This document shows, piece after piece, positions 15,271 to 24,633 of a stretch of DNA of 64,000 bases. Under the pieces are notes generated by a model that worked only from the letters and a program-made list of their open reading frames with translations, ran no database searches and was not told the DNA's origin. Location of the stretch: the NCBI RefSeq assembly GCF_029714205.1, contig NZ_CP121648.1, positions 1,364,001 to 1,428,000 on the forward strand, read 5' to 3'. Source of the DNA: Methylobacterium sp. CB376. GTDB taxonomy: Bacteria; Pseudomonadota; Alphaproteobacteria; Rhizobiales; Beijerinckiaceae. How positions within the stretch are numbered: position 1 is the first letter of the stretch; the number at the start of each line of letters is the position of its first letter. The position numbers were made by a program, and so were the translations under genes.

Positions 15271-16779
15271 ATGCCCAGCCAAGAGCAGATGATGAAGCGC
15301 CAGCAGGTGCTGGCCGATTTCGGCGAGTTCGTCCTGCGCAGCGAGAACCTCGACGAGGTGCTGGCTGAAGCCTGCCGTCTCGTCGCCGAGGCTTGCGGCA
15401 TCACCCGCGCCAAGATCCTAGAGATCCAAGGGGACGGGCAAAGCTTGCTCGTGCGGGCTGGCGTCGGCTGGGATCCGGGCATCGTTGGTCGGCTGCGCCT
15501 ACCCATGAGAGAGCGCTCCTCCGAGACCTTCGCGATCAAGGAAGGCAGGCCCACCATCACGCAGGACATCCGCAAGGAGGAGCGCTTTGATGTCCCCGCG
15601 TTCATGAAGGAGGCCGGAGTCATCGCATTCGCCAACGTGCCGATCTTCGTGCCCGGCTGGAAGGCTTACGGCCTGCTGCAGGTGGACGCGACCGAACCGC
15701 GCGAATTCGGCAAAGAGGATACCGAGTTCCTGCGCACCTACGCCATCATCCTGGGGCCGGTGATCGACCGCCTGCAGAAGGTGAGTGCCTTGCGCTTGAC
15801 CGAGGAGCGCTTCCAGCGCTTCGCCGAGCATTCGGCGAACGTTCTCTGGCTCGCCGACCTGGAGAGCGGACAACTCAATTATCTCAGCCCGGCCTTCGCG
15901 CAGGTCTGGGGCATGTCCGCCGAGGACATGCCGGACCTCGCGAGTTGGCTCGCCAGCCTTCACCCGGAGGACCGCGACGCCGCCGCGCAGGCGCTGGAGC
16001 GGGTCGGCGGCGGCGAGACAGTCGTGTTGGAGTATCGCATCCAGCGCGCCTCAGACCACGCGGTGCGCCGCATCCGCGACACCTTCTTCCCGATCCCGGG
16101 CATTGACGGACGGAGCCGGTCAGCGGGCGGGATCGCGCAGGACGTCACCACCGACACCGGCCTGCGCGCCTACGTGGTCGCGGTTGGGGACGACGCCCGG
16201 AGTAGCCTTGTTGGTGCCCTGCAAGCCGCCGGGTACGAGGTGCAGACCTTTGCGAGCGGTCAGGCCCTCCTCAAGATTGCTGGCTCGCTGATGCCGGGCT
16301 GCGTCGTGCTCGACCTCGAGGAGGCGAGCGGCCTGGTGACCACAAGCGCGCTGAAGGCGGCACGTGCGCACCTGCCCGTGCTGGCGGTCGGCGCGAGCGG
16401 GGGCGACGTCGGCTTCGGGGTCCGCGCCATGAAGGCGGGAGCGGTCGATTTCCTCGAAGCCCCCTGGACACCGGAGGTGCTGCTGTTCGCGGTTAGAACG
16501 GCGCTCGCCGAGATCCACGCCGAGGCTGATCGGGCGCGCCAGGGCGAGGAGGCCCGTGCCCGGACTGCGGCGCTTTCCGCGCGCGAGCGCGCGGTGCTGG
16601 AGGGTTTGCTCGCGGGCGGGACCAACAAGACCATCGCCCGCACGCTGGGCCTGAGCCCGCGCACGGTGGAGATCCACCGGGCTCGGGTCATGGAGGCGCT
16701 CGGCGCCCACACCCTACCCGAGGCCGTTCTCATCGCGACCGCAGCTGGCGTGCGTCCCACCGTTCAGGACGGCGACTAG
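15271..16779 (+). CDS. GAF-PAS-REC-LuxR hybrid regulator
   Basis: 502 aa from ATG 15271. A GAF domain spans about residues 20-170 ([19 protein letters not shown] ... [20 protein letters not shown]). A PAS domain spans about 180-295 ([20 protein letters not shown]). A receiver-like domain spans about 300-415, with the acidic pair GDD and phospho-acceptor LDLEE, but the usual lysine is Ala (VDFLEAPW) and the usual Thr/Ser strand reads LAVGASGG, so it may be degenerate. A LuxR-type HTH ends the protein ([20 protein letters not shown], then [20 protein letters not shown]). No histidine kinase is adjacent, so it probably senses a ligand directly. Confidence 0.82.
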   Translation: MPSQEQMMKRQQVLADFGEFVLRSENLDEVLAEACRLVAEACGITRAKILEIQGDGQSLLVRAGVGWDPGIVGRLRLPMRERSSETFAIKEGRPTITQDIRKEERFDVPAFMKEAGVIAFANVPIFVPGWKAYGLLQVDATEPREFGKEDTEFLRTYAIILGPVIDRLQKVSALRLTEERFQRFAEHSANVLWLADLESGQLNYLSPAFAQVWGMSAEDMPDLASWLASLHPEDRDAAAQALERVGGGETVVLEYRIQRASDHAVRRIRDTFFPIPGIDGRSRSAGGIAQDVTTDTGLRAYVVAVGDDARSSLVGALQAAGYEVQTFASGQALLKIAGSLMPGCVVLDLEEASGLVTTSALKAARAHLPVLAVGASGGDVGFGVRAMKAGAVDFLEAPWTPEVLLFAVRTALAEIHAEADRARQGEEARARTAALSARERAVLEGLLAGGTNKTIARTLGLSPRTVEIHRARVMEALGAHTLPEAVLIATAAGVRPTVQDGD

Positions 16780-16841
16780 GTCGCAGCCCAGCGCCCGCGT
16801 AGGAAGCGGGCCGTTATGGGCCTCGAGACAGCCGGCGTTCG

Positions 16842-17633
16842 CTAGAGATACCCGGCCTCGAACTCCGCGAGCTGACGCAGCCGCTGCGGCGCGAGTATCT
16901 GCAGGCGCGGTCCCCGCAGCGAGATCAGCCCGTCGCGTCGTAGGGCTTGCAGCACGCGGTTGACGTGCACGTACGACAGGCCAAGTGTGTCGGCCAGATC
17001 CACCTGGGTCAACGGCAGATCATACTGACCATCCGAGACTTGGCCGATTGATCCCAGGCGCTCCAGCAGTTCGCACAGGAGATGCGCCATTCGCTCAGTG
17101 CCCGAGCGGCTGACATTGGCCACCCACTCGTGCGCCGTCGCCTCTTCGGCGAGCCTCGCGTACTGGAGCGCGAGCGCGATGCGGGGATGCCGGCCGAGCA
17201 GGTCGAAGTAAGCCACGCGCGGAACCTTGGCGACGAGGCAGTGCGTGAGGGTCTCGATCGTGTGGTCGAGCGGGTAGTTGTGGAGGACACCGCGGTCGCA
17301 CAGATCGCCGGGGACGAGATAAGCCACAATCTGGCGGCGGCCGGACGCACGTCGCTTGTCACGGCTCGCGAACCCGGCGAAGACGATGAGCGCGTGATTG
17401 GCCACGCTGTCCTGCTCCACAATGACGGTGTGCCGCTCGACCGGCCGGACATAGCCGGTCAGGCCTTCAAGCGCCGCTCGATCCTGCACCGAGAGCGGGG
17501 CAAAGCCATCGAGCTTACGCGCCAGCGCACAGACGGGGCTGTCCGCTTCCGGCGCCGGAGACACCTGCGGTGGTACCTGAGCGACTCCGGATCCGGCGGG
17601 ATCCATCACGGTTATTGTGGCAAGTGTCTCCAT
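16842..17633 (-). CDS. Crp/Fnr-family transcription regulator
   Basis: 263 aa from ATG 17633 with GAGGAAG upstream. The cyclic-nucleotide-binding-like domain covers about residues 40-160 (HTVIVEQDSVANHALIVFAG; IVAYLVPGDLCD). The C-terminal winged helix has LTQVDLADTLGLSYVHVNRV followed by LQALRRDGLIS, typical of the family. The N-terminal Cys cluster of true Fnr oxygen sensors is absent. The effector is unknown, and the neighbours (a LuxR-type regulator converging from the left) do not reveal targets. Confidence 0.87.
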   Translation of the reverse strand: METLATITVMDPAGSGVAQVPPQVSPAPEADSPVCALARKLDGFAPLSVQDRAALEGLTGYVRPVERHTVIVEQDSVANHALIVFAGFASRDKRRASGRRQIVAYLVPGDLCDRGVLHNYPLDHTIETLTHCLVAKVPRVAYFDLLGRHPRIALALQYARLAEEATAHEWVANVSRSGTERMAHLLCELLERLGSIGQVSDGQYDLPLTQVDLADTLGLSYVHVNRVLQALRRDGLISLRGPRLQILAPQRLRQLAEFEAGYL

Positions 17634-17699
17634 CGAACTTCCTCTGGAATGGTTGCCCCATTCTTCCGGCGGCGCAGCGCGAGTACATCCGGTCCATTC

Positions 17700-17966
17700 C
17701 TTAGGAGCCCGCCGAGCCGCGAGCTTCGATCTCCTCGCTCCGGTAGGCCATCGCAGAGGCAGGACGAGATCCTTGAGGCGCTGGACCGCCGCATCGTGGA
17801 GGCCGAGACACAGGTCACGGCGCTGACTGCGATCATCATCGGCCTCAGCAAGGCCGGGTGTGACACCGCCGAGGCAGCGGCCCTGTTGCGCGACTACGAG
17901 ACCTCGCTGCCGAACCTGCGTGGCCAGCGATGGGCGATCCCAGCCAAGGGAGGGCAGGATCCATAA
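17700..17966 (+). pseudogene. Remnant of a small conserved helical protein
   Basis: The frame ends at 17966 with RQDEILEALDRRIVEAETQV, then TALTAIIIGLSKAGCDTAEAAALLRDYETSLPNL (two adjacent stretches). This resembles small Rhizobiales proteins of the type RIAEAEERV..Q..LIARL..DGHDT..A..LL..LE. No ATG or ribosome site sits at the expected place; the only in-frame ATG is far upstream in unlike sequence. I therefore call it a 5'-truncated remnant, though an unusual start cannot be excluded. Confidence 0.4.
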
Positions 17967-18087
17967 TGTCCAGTCGGCGAATGGCCGATTTGGAGATGCC
18001 GCTTGGGTCAGCTGGATGGCAGGAATGGGAGAAAAGCCGAATGTCGGCTTTCGGGCAACGGGCCAATGGCGGCTCTCCACCGAGGCC

Positions 18088-18247
18088 GTGTGAAAACTCA
18101 GGCGCGCTCCGAAATCGGAGAATAATCTTCTACACAGCCGTTATCCGAGCATCCTGGATGGCGGCCGAGATGCCAACTGGGTGCCTATTCCGGCGCTGCC
18201 CAGGGTTATCGAGGGAAGATCCTCCTGCCGCCTTTGCGTTTTCACAC
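18088..18247. repeat. 160-bp segment bounded by 10-bp inverted repeats
   Basis: GTGTGAAAAC (18088-18097) and GTTTTCACAC (18238-18247) are exact inverted copies flanking a non-coding segment. It may be a small non-autonomous element or the remains of an IS. The surrounding sequence is rich in Rhizobiales-type intergenic repeat motifs. Confidence 0.45.
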
Positions 18248-18812
18248 AGCCTCCACCCCATCCAGACCTTGGTCGCCAGCGGTTCAAATGTCCGCTTGGG
18301 GTCAGCAGCGGCGGTTATGAGAGTGCATTCCGGGGGTCTGGTAGGGTCGAGAGCAGCCCCTTGCATGGCTAAGCTGATTGGTTTTGACCCTAGCCTTAGT
18401 CGTCGCTGGCCAGCTTCCGCCTTTGCCGATCAGTCGCAGCGGTCGAACGGGGCCGCCCGCCCTCACTAACGACGAACCCTGCGCGCCACCGGATAGCAGC
18501 CACGAGGCACCCGGCGCGATCGTCCCCTGGCCCAGATTGCGCCGCCTCGCCGGTGCGGGCGACGAGGCCGCAGGTTGAGCTCTGGGCGTCTTGGGGGCGG
18601 TGCGCAGACGGGCCTCGCATCCGGCGGTTGGTCGAGGCCGGATGCGGCCCGGATAATCGTCCCGAACCGTCGCGAGGCGCGCGATCACGCCGGCCTCGTC
18701 ACGGTCGATATCCGCGCCGTCGCGGTAACGTCGGGGACATCGGCCGCGAGCGGAACAGTCGTGAGGGTCACCCCGCAGCCGGAAGGGCGGGAGCGCGGAT
18801 GTCGGCCAAAGC
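18248..18812. other. Non-coding gap with dispersed repeat copy B
   Basis: 18330-18370 matches 2321-2356 upstream of the IS110 element. No real gene is evident; all open frames here have poor composition and no ribosome sites. Confidence 0.4.
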
Positions 18813-19730
18813 TCAGGGTGCAGTCTCGGCGGAGGAGCAGCGCTGGGCGACGCGCCAGACCGCGCTGTCGAGGGGCGCGCCACGCCACTGCGCGAGGTGG
18901 CGGTCACTCGCCAGGAGGGCCGCCTGGTCGATCCCGGTGCGGACGCCCATCGCCTCCAGCATGGACACGACGTCCTCGGTCGCGGCGTTGCCGGTCGCGC
19001 CGGGCGCGTAGGGACAGCCGCCGAGCCCGCCGATGGCGGTATCGAAGTGGACGATGCCGGCCTGCAGCCCGGCCAGGACGTTGGCCAGCGCGCAGCCGCG
19101 CGTGTTGTGCAGGTGAAGCTCGAACACGATGCCGGGGAAGCGCGCGATCAGCCCCCGCGACAGCCGGTCGACCTGCACCGGATCGGCGATGCCGATCGTG
19201 TCGCACAGGCCGATCCGCTCGCACCCGCCCGCGACCAGCCGGGCCACGATGGCGTGGATGCGCTCATCCGGCACCGCGCCCTCGAAGGGGCACCCGAACA
19301 CCGTCGACAGCGAGATCCGCCGCCGCAGCCCGTCCGCTCCCGCGGCCGCGTGCAGGTCGAGGATCTCGACGAGCGATTCCTCGGTCGAACGGTTGAGGTT
19401 GCGTCTGTTGTGGCTGTCCGTCGCCGAGAAGACGAAGGTCATGCCCTTGATGCCGGCGCGCTGCGCCCGCTCCATGCCGCGCGCGTTGGGGATGAGCGCG
19501 AAGGCGCCGACCGGCAGGTGACGGGTCGCCCGCACGACCTCCTCGGCGTCGGCGAGGTTCGGGATCCACGACGGATGGGTGAACGAGGTCACCTCGATCT
19601 CGCCGAGGCCGGACGCCGCCAGCTGCTCGATCAGCCTGACCTTGTCCTCGGTCGGCATGAAGCGGGCTTCGTTCTGGAGGCCGTCGCGGGGGCCGACCTC
19701 AGTGATGTGGGCGAAGGCAGGCAGCCGCAT
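18813..19730 (-). CDS. Hydroxymethylglutaryl-CoA lyase family enzyme
   Basis: 305 aa, close to the family norm. It is a DRE-TIM metallolyase barrel: residues 10-20 (ITEVGPRDGLQNE) supply the catalytic Arg and metal Asp, and the C-terminal loop GGLGGCPYAPGATGNAATED carries the conserved Cys. The metal-binding strand reads FELHLHNTRGCALAN, where true HMG-CoA lyases usually have HxHDTYGQ, so the substrate may be a related 3-hydroxyacyl-CoA such as citramalyl-CoA. It cleaves to acetyl-CoA plus a keto acid. It lies five bases after the alcohol dehydrogenase gene in one operon with a CoA-transferase. Confidence 0.85.
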   Translation of the reverse strand: MRLPAFAHITEVGPRDGLQNEARFMPTEDKVRLIEQLAASGLGEIEVTSFTHPSWIPNLADAEEVVRATRHLPVGAFALIPNARGMERAQRAGIKGMTFVFSATDSHNRRNLNRSTEESLVEILDLHAAAGADGLRRRISLSTVFGCPFEGAVPDERIHAIVARLVAGGCERIGLCDTIGIADPVQVDRLSRGLIARFPGIVFELHLHNTRGCALANVLAGLQAGIVHFDTAIGGLGGCPYAPGATGNAATEDVVSMLEAMGVRTGIDQAALLASDRHLAQWRGAPLDSAVWRVAQRCSSAETAP

Positions 19731-19735
19731 CGTCG

Positions 19736-20899
19736 TCAGGCCTCCGGCCGGAAGGCGCGGCCGAGGATGTCCATCAGCCCCTCGTAGGTGACGTCGCGCG
19801 GGTTCGGACGGACCTGGCGGACATTCGTCATGCCATCGCGGGCGAGCGCCTCCATGGCGCTGCGCGGCACGGCGAGATCGTCGAGATGCGCCGGGATGCC
19901 GACGTCGCGCGACAGGGCCTCAACCGTCGCGACCGCCCGCTCGGCGCCCTCGCGGACCGGGAGGTGGGCGACCGTCTCGCCGAGGGCCGCCGCGACGTCG
20001 CAATAGCGCGGCAGGGCCGCGACGAGGTTCCAGCGCATCACGTGGGGCAGCAGCACGGCGTTGGCGATGCCGTGCGGGATGTTGAACTGCCCGCCGAGCG
20101 GCATCGCTAGGCCGTGCACCATCCCGGTCGCGGCGCTGCCGAAGGCGTAGCCGGCGTAGAGGCTCGCCGTCAGCATCGCCTCGCGCGCCCGGATGTTCTG
20201 GCCGTTGTGAACGGCCGTCCGCAGGTTCTCGCCGATCAAGCGGATCGCCCTGAGTGCGAAGTCGTCGGTCATCGGCTGGGCGAAGCGCGAGACGTAGGCT
20301 TCGATCGCGTGGGTCAGGGCATCCATGCCGGTCGCGGCCGTCACCGCGGCCGGGAGCCCGAGCGTCAGCTCAGGATCGAGCAGGGCCGTGTCGGCGAGCA
20401 GGTAGCGGCTGACGATGCCCTTCTTGGTGTGCTGCGCCTTCAGGCTGAGCACGGCGACGTTCGTCACCTCGCTGCCCGTGCCGGCGGTTGTCGGGACGAT
20501 GATCTTCGGGACGCCCGGCGACGTGACCTTGTCGATGCCGAGGTAATCCTCGACGGCGCCCGGGTTGGTGGCCATGACCGATGCACACTTGGCGGTGTCG
20601 ATGGCGCTGCCGCCGCCCAGGCCAACGATCAGGTCGCATTTCTGCGTGCGCACGCGGTCGGCGCAGGCGACCACCGTCTCAATGCTGGGATCCGGCTCGA
20701 CGTCCGAGAAGACCTCGACGTCGCGTCCCTGCAGCAGGTCGAGCGCGCGTCCGGCGATGCCTGCCTTCACCAAGCCCGGATCCGTGACCAGCAGGATCCT
20801 GCGCCGGCCGAAGCGGTCGACCTCGTCAGCGAGCTGGTTCAGGGCGCCGCAGCCATGCACCAGCCTCTGGATGGCAGTGAAGATCGCGATGTCTGACAC
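19736..20899 (-). CDS. Iron-containing (group III) alcohol dehydrogenase
   Basis: 387 aa from GTG 20899, with a GGAAG purine site; no ATG fits the family start. The Rossmann half has LIVGLGGGSAIDTAKC for NAD binding and VPTTAGTGSEVTNVAV. The metal site uses GMDALTHAIEAY and HGLAMPLGGQFNIPHGIAN, providing Asp and three His. Family members oxidise or reduce short hydroxy acids or alcohols (for example 4-hydroxybutyrate, lactaldehyde, maleylacetate). Its place between the CoA-transferase and lyase genes suggests it handles the keto or aldehyde form of the same substrate. Confidence 0.87.
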   Translation of the reverse strand: MSDIAIFTAIQRLVHGCGALNQLADEVDRFGRRRILLVTDPGLVKAGIAGRALDLLQGRDVEVFSDVEPDPSIETVVACADRVRTQKCDLIVGLGGGSAIDTAKCASVMATNPGAVEDYLGIDKVTSPGVPKIIVPTTAGTGSEVTNVAVLSLKAQHTKKGIVSRYLLADTALLDPELTLGLPAAVTAATGMDALTHAIEAYVSRFAQPMTDDFALRAIRLIGENLRTAVHNGQNIRAREAMLTASLYAGYAFGSAATGMVHGLAMPLGGQFNIPHGIANAVLLPHVMRWNLVAALPRYCDVAAALGETVAHLPVREGAERAVATVEALSRDVGIPAHLDDLAVPRSAMEALARDGMTNVRQVRPNPRDVTYEGLMDILGRAFRPEA

Positions 20900-20946
20900 G
20901 GGCGTGCTTCCGTCTGGATGGGGCTGGCGGTGGCAGCGCGGCGGGA

Positions 20947-22155
20947 TCAGATCACGCCGTCGGCTTTGAGTTGGGCGATGTCGGCGGCACTCAGGCCGAG
21001 CCGTTCGGACAGGACCTCGCGCGTGTGGTGCCCGAGCGGCGGACCAGCCCACTGCACGGCACCCGGGGTCTCGGAGAGCCGCGGGGTCACGCCCTGCATC
21101 GTGAGGCGCCCATACTCCTCGGACTCGACCTCCACGACGGCGCCACGCTCGCGGAAGTGGGCGTCCTGCACGATGCCGGCGGCGTCGTTGAGCGGGCCAG
21201 CCGGCACGGCGGCGCGCTTGAGGACGGCGAGGAGTTCCGCGAGCGGCAGCGTCCGCGTCCAGGCCGCGACGCGGTCGTCCAACTCCTGCTGGTGGGTGCC
21301 ACGGGCGCGGTGCGTCGTGTAGCGCGGGTCGGCGGCCAGTTCGGACGCGCCCATGGCCTGCGCGAGACGCTTGAAGATCGCGTCCCCGTTCGCCCCGATG
21401 ATCGCCCACTGCCCGTCACGCGTCGGGTAGAGGTTGGAGGGTGCGATGCCCGGCAGCCGCGTCCCGGTCCGCTCGCGCAGCGCGCCCGTCGCGCTGTACT
21501 CCGACAGGACGCTCTCCTGGACCGCCAGCACGGCGTCGGTGATGCCGACATCCACCACCTGCCCCTTGCCGGTCCGCCGGCGGGCTTCGAGCGCGGCCAG
21601 CGTGCCGAGGGCCGCGAAGGCGCCCGCCAGCGAGTCGCCGATCGATAGGCCGGCGCGGGGCGGGGGCCGGTCTGGGAAGCCGGCGAGCGTGCGCAGCCCG
21701 CCCATCGCCTCGGCGATCGCGCCGAAGCCGGCGTCGCGGCTGTAGGGGCCCGTCTGCCCGAAGCCGGAGACCCGGGCGACGATCAGGCCGGGATTGGTCG
21801 TCCACAGATCGTCCGGGCCGAGCCCCCACTTCTCCAGCGTGCCGGGGCGGAAGTTCTCGACCAGGATGTCGGCTTCCGCGATCAGCGCGCGCGCGATCTC
21901 CTGACCCCGCCCGGTGCGCAGGTCGAGCGTCAGGCTGCGCTTGTTGCGGGCGATGACCGGCCACCACAGCGACTTGCCGTCGAGCTGGACCGCACCCCAC
22001 TGGCGCATCACGTCGCCGGATTGCGGCGGCTCGACCTTCACGACGTCGGCACCGAGATCAGCGAGCAGCTGCCCGCAGAAGGGGCCGGCGATGAACGAGC
22101 CCACCTCGACGACGCGGATCCCGGCCAGGGCGCCGGGGTTCGGGGTCTGGGTCAT
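20947..22155 (-). CDS. CaiB/BaiF class III CoA-transferase
   Basis: 402 aa from ATG 22155. The N-terminus (GIRVVEVGSFIAGPFCGQLL then ADLGADVVKVEPP) and NKRSLTLDLRTGRGQEIARA are hallmark family motifs, and the catalytic Asp lies in the GLSIGDSLAGAFAALGTLAA region. Such enzymes move CoA between carboxylic acids without ATP. The start overlaps the stop of the GntR gene (ATGA), so regulator and enzyme are translationally coupled. It probably activates the acid that the downstream lyase cleaves. Confidence 0.9.
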   Translation of the reverse strand: MTQTPNPGALAGIRVVEVGSFIAGPFCGQLLADLGADVVKVEPPQSGDVMRQWGAVQLDGKSLWWPVIARNKRSLTLDLRTGRGQEIARALIAEADILVENFRPGTLEKWGLGPDDLWTTNPGLIVARVSGFGQTGPYSRDAGFGAIAEAMGGLRTLAGFPDRPPPRAGLSIGDSLAGAFAALGTLAALEARRRTGKGQVVDVGITDAVLAVQESVLSEYSATGALRERTGTRLPGIAPSNLYPTRDGQWAIIGANGDAIFKRLAQAMGASELAADPRYTTHRARGTHQQELDDRVAAWTRTLPLAELLAVLKRAAVPAGPLNDAAGIVQDAHFRERGAVVEVESEEYGRLTMQGVTPRLSETPGAVQWAGPPLGHHTREVLSERLGLSAADIAQLKADGVI

Positions 22156-22823
22156 GATGCCTTTCCGACCACTGCAAAGCCGCGGACCTGATGAGAGGGC
22201 CCGTCCGTGAGCCGGCTGCCGATGTTGCGCGACCGCACGCCCTCGATGTGGTTCGTGATCGCGGCGACCGCCTGCTCGACGCGGCCCTCCCGGATGAAGT
22301 GCAGGATGGCGTGGTGCTCGTCCCACGACCGATCGCGGCCCTCCACCGTCCAGACCTCGAGCCACCGCGCCCGCGACAGGCGGATCATCAGGTCCTCGAC
22401 GGCGCGGATGTAGAAGCCGTTGTTCGTCAGCCGCGCCAGCTCGACGTGGAAGTCGGAGCCGACGCGGTGCCACGCCGCACGGGACTCGTCCTCCCGGCAG
22501 GACGCGAGGATCTCCTCGATGACCGCGATGTCGGCCTGCTGCGCACGACGGCAGGCGAGCTTCACCACCTCGACCTCGATCACCTGCCGGAACTCGATGG
22601 CCTGTTCGAGCTCATCGAGCGAGATCGGCGTCACGATCCAGCTCCGGTCCTCCCGGGCGACGAGCCCGTCGGTCTCCAGGCGCGCCAGGGCGGCGCGGAT
22701 GGGGGTGCGCGAACCGCTGAACCGGGTCTCCAGGGACCGTTCGCTGAACCGCTGCCCCGGGGCCATCTCCAGCGAGAGGATGGCATCCCGGAGTTGTTCG
22801 TAGACCGCCATCATCTGCGACAT
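22152..22823 (-). CDS. GntR-family regulator (FCD subfamily)
   Basis: 223 aa from ATG 22823 with AGGAG upstream. A winged helix at about residues 5-70 has YEQLRDAILSLEMAPGQRFS, then SRTPIRAALARLETDGLVAR. An all-helical FCD ligand domain follows, with metal-binding His residues (DFHVELARLTNNGFYIRAVE; DEHHAILHFIREG). FCD regulators usually respond to small organic acids. It is encoded inside the operon, between the TRAP binding protein and the CoA-transferase, so it is likely the local repressor. Confidence 0.9.
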   Translation of the reverse strand: MSQMMAVYEQLRDAILSLEMAPGQRFSERSLETRFSGSRTPIRAALARLETDGLVAREDRSWIVTPISLDELEQAIEFRQVIEVEVVKLACRRAQQADIAVIEEILASCREDESRAAWHRVGSDFHVELARLTNNGFYIRAVEDLMIRLSRARWLEVWTVEGRDRSWDEHHAILHFIREGRVEQAVAAITNHIEGVRSRNIGSRLTDGPSHQVRGFAVVGKAS

Positions 22824-22869
22824 GCGCCGATCTCCTTGTCCGCGGCAGATCGCGCCGTAAGACGCCGCA

Positions 22870-23892
22870 TCAGAGAGGACCGACGACGTCCTGCAGCTTA
22901 TTCCACAGTTCGTCCCCGAATTTGGCCTGCCAGTTCTTGTAGAAGCCGCTCTTGCGCAACGTGTCGCGGAAGGCCGCGCGATCGACGTCAACGAACGTGA
23001 TGCCCTTGGCTCGAAGGTCGCCGCGCAGGCTGTCGCTGAGCTTCACGACGTCTTGCCGTTGCTCGATCGCCGATTTGTTGATCTCGTTGACGACAATGTC
23101 GCGCAGGTCCGCGGGCATGCCCGCGAAGGCGCGGCGGTTGCCGACGACCCAGAATCCGTCCCAGACGTGATCCGTCATCGAGATGCTGGTCTGCACCTCG
23201 TAGAGCTTCGTCGTATAGATCAGCGGAAGCGCGTTCTCCTGTCCCTCGACGATCTTCGTCTGCAGGGCGGAATAAACCTCGTTGAAATTGATCGGCGTCG
23301 GGCTGGCGCCGAGCGATTGGAACAGCGAGGTCAGCATCGGCGCGACCGGCACCCGGATCTTGAAGCCCTTGATGCTGTCCGGGCTGTCGATCTTGCGGGT
23401 CGAGGAGCTGATCTGTCTGAACCCGTTGTTCCAGATCTTCTCCGTGACGAACAGGCCGGATTTCGCAATCTGCGCGCGGACGAGATCGCCGAAGGCGCCG
23501 TCCATCGCCTTCCAGACGTGGTCGTAGTCGGGAAACGCGAAGCCCGTGTTGAGCATCCCGCACGATGGGACCAGCGTCGCCAGGACCGACGCCGAGATGT
23601 TGAGGATCTCGACGCTGCCGTTACGGACCTGCGAGATCAGGTCGGTGTCCGAGCCGAGCTGGTTGGCCGGGAAGAGGCTGATCTCGACGCGGCCGCCCGT
23701 CGCCTCGCGGATCCGCGCGATCGCCTCGGCGGCGCGCAGGTTGACCGGATGCGTCGGATCCTGGCCGGTCGCGTATTTCCAGACGAACTCGGCGGCCCTG
23801 CCGCGCGTCGCGCCGATCGATACCAGCGGAACCGCGGCCATCCCGGACAGCACCCGGCGCCTGGACAGCGCGGTCATGGACTCCTTCGTCAC
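22870..23892 (-). CDS. TRAP transporter substrate-binding protein (DctP family)
   Basis: 340 aa from GTG 23892, which has GGAGG seven bases upstream; the ATG six bases earlier is too close to that site. The N-terminus has an arginine pair and hydrophobic stretch (SRRRVLSGMAAVPLVSIGAT), a Tat or Sec signal for periplasmic export. The DctP fold follows: GQDPTHPVNLRAAEAIARI, GSDTDLISQVRNGSVEI, the conserved Arg in KGFKIRVPVAPM and FNEVYSALQTKIVEGQENAL. It binds an organic acid for uptake, but no DctQ/DctM membrane subunits are in the window. Confidence 0.9.
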   Translation of the reverse strand: MTKESMTALSRRRVLSGMAAVPLVSIGATRGRAAEFVWKYATGQDPTHPVNLRAAEAIARIREATGGRVEISLFPANQLGSDTDLISQVRNGSVEILNISASVLATLVPSCGMLNTGFAFPDYDHVWKAMDGAFGDLVRAQIAKSGLFVTEKIWNNGFRQISSSTRKIDSPDSIKGFKIRVPVAPMLTSLFQSLGASPTPINFNEVYSALQTKIVEGQENALPLIYTTKLYEVQTSISMTDHVWDGFWVVGNRRAFAGMPADLRDIVVNEINKSAIEQRQDVVKLSDSLRGDLRAKGITFVDVDRAAFRDTLRKSGFYKNWQAKFGDELWNKLQDVVGPL

Positions 23893-24633
23893 GGGCATTC
23901 CTCCGGCTCGACTTATTTTTCTAAGGCAGCCGCCCGTGGATGGGGCGGATCGCCGCCATGCTTGTCTCAGCTTGGACGACGGGGGCGGCGCATGTCGGGC
24001 TCCGGCCGCAGCCCCTTCGTCGGCGGGGGCGAGGAGTTCTCAGACCGGAATCAAACGCGGTATACCAATCGGTATTCCGGACTTGGGAGGCCCGTCAAGC
24101 ACGAAGTGACGGCGTCTCGCGTGGCTTCAATCCGCGGTCCGGGCCGGCCGGAACGCTAGCGCGTTCATCGCAGGTGACGGCTGCGAACCTGGGGGCGTCC
24201 TCTGCTTTGCAAACTGCGGCCGGTTGGGCCGCTGGACATCTCCGAGCCGATGCGAAGGCGGCGCGGCTCGCACCCGTGATCGCAATCTGTTTGGCGCCAG
24301 GGTTCCGAGATGCGCCACTTCCAGACCTTCGACCGGTACCGCCGGAATGGTCGCTCGGCACCCGACAGCGGACTTTTCGAAATCGGCGATTGCCCCTTTG
24401 GCGCTCCCACCAATTCGCGTAAGGCCGAGTATGCAACCTGGAAGTCCTGATCCTCGCGACGGCTTCGCTGCAAATCGCCCGGCATCCAGCGCGGCCGGGC
24501 TCGTCTCACCGAGGAGCACCCCCGTGCCAGAACAGGATCAGACGTGATCCCAGTGAGTGAGCGGCGCAGCTGCGGCGCGCTCGGCAGCGGCCGGTCGGGC
24601 ATCCGCTGCCGCTCGACCAAGCTTGATCAGGCA
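23893..24633. other. Non-coding region upstream of the DctP operon
   Basis: Apart from the putative operator given separately, no gene is supported. Several degenerate intergenic-repeat motifs are present around 24290-24420. Confidence 0.4.
24059..24078. promoter_or_regulatory. Candidate GntR operator upstream of the TRAP/CoA-transferase operon
   Basis: GGTATACC (24059-24066) and GGTATTCC (24071-24078) stand 12 bp apart. The whole includes ATACC-N4-GGTAT, an inverted repeat of the kind bound by FCD-type GntR proteins (TGGTATACCA-like). It lies about 170 bp before the DctP start. This is a motif-based guess. Confidence 0.4.

Noticed and set aside
18378..18620. Minus-strand ORF with CLVAAIRWRAGFV, possibly a transposase zinc-ribbon piece
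   Set aside because: The similarity is too short and lacks the Cys pairs, so I did not call it.
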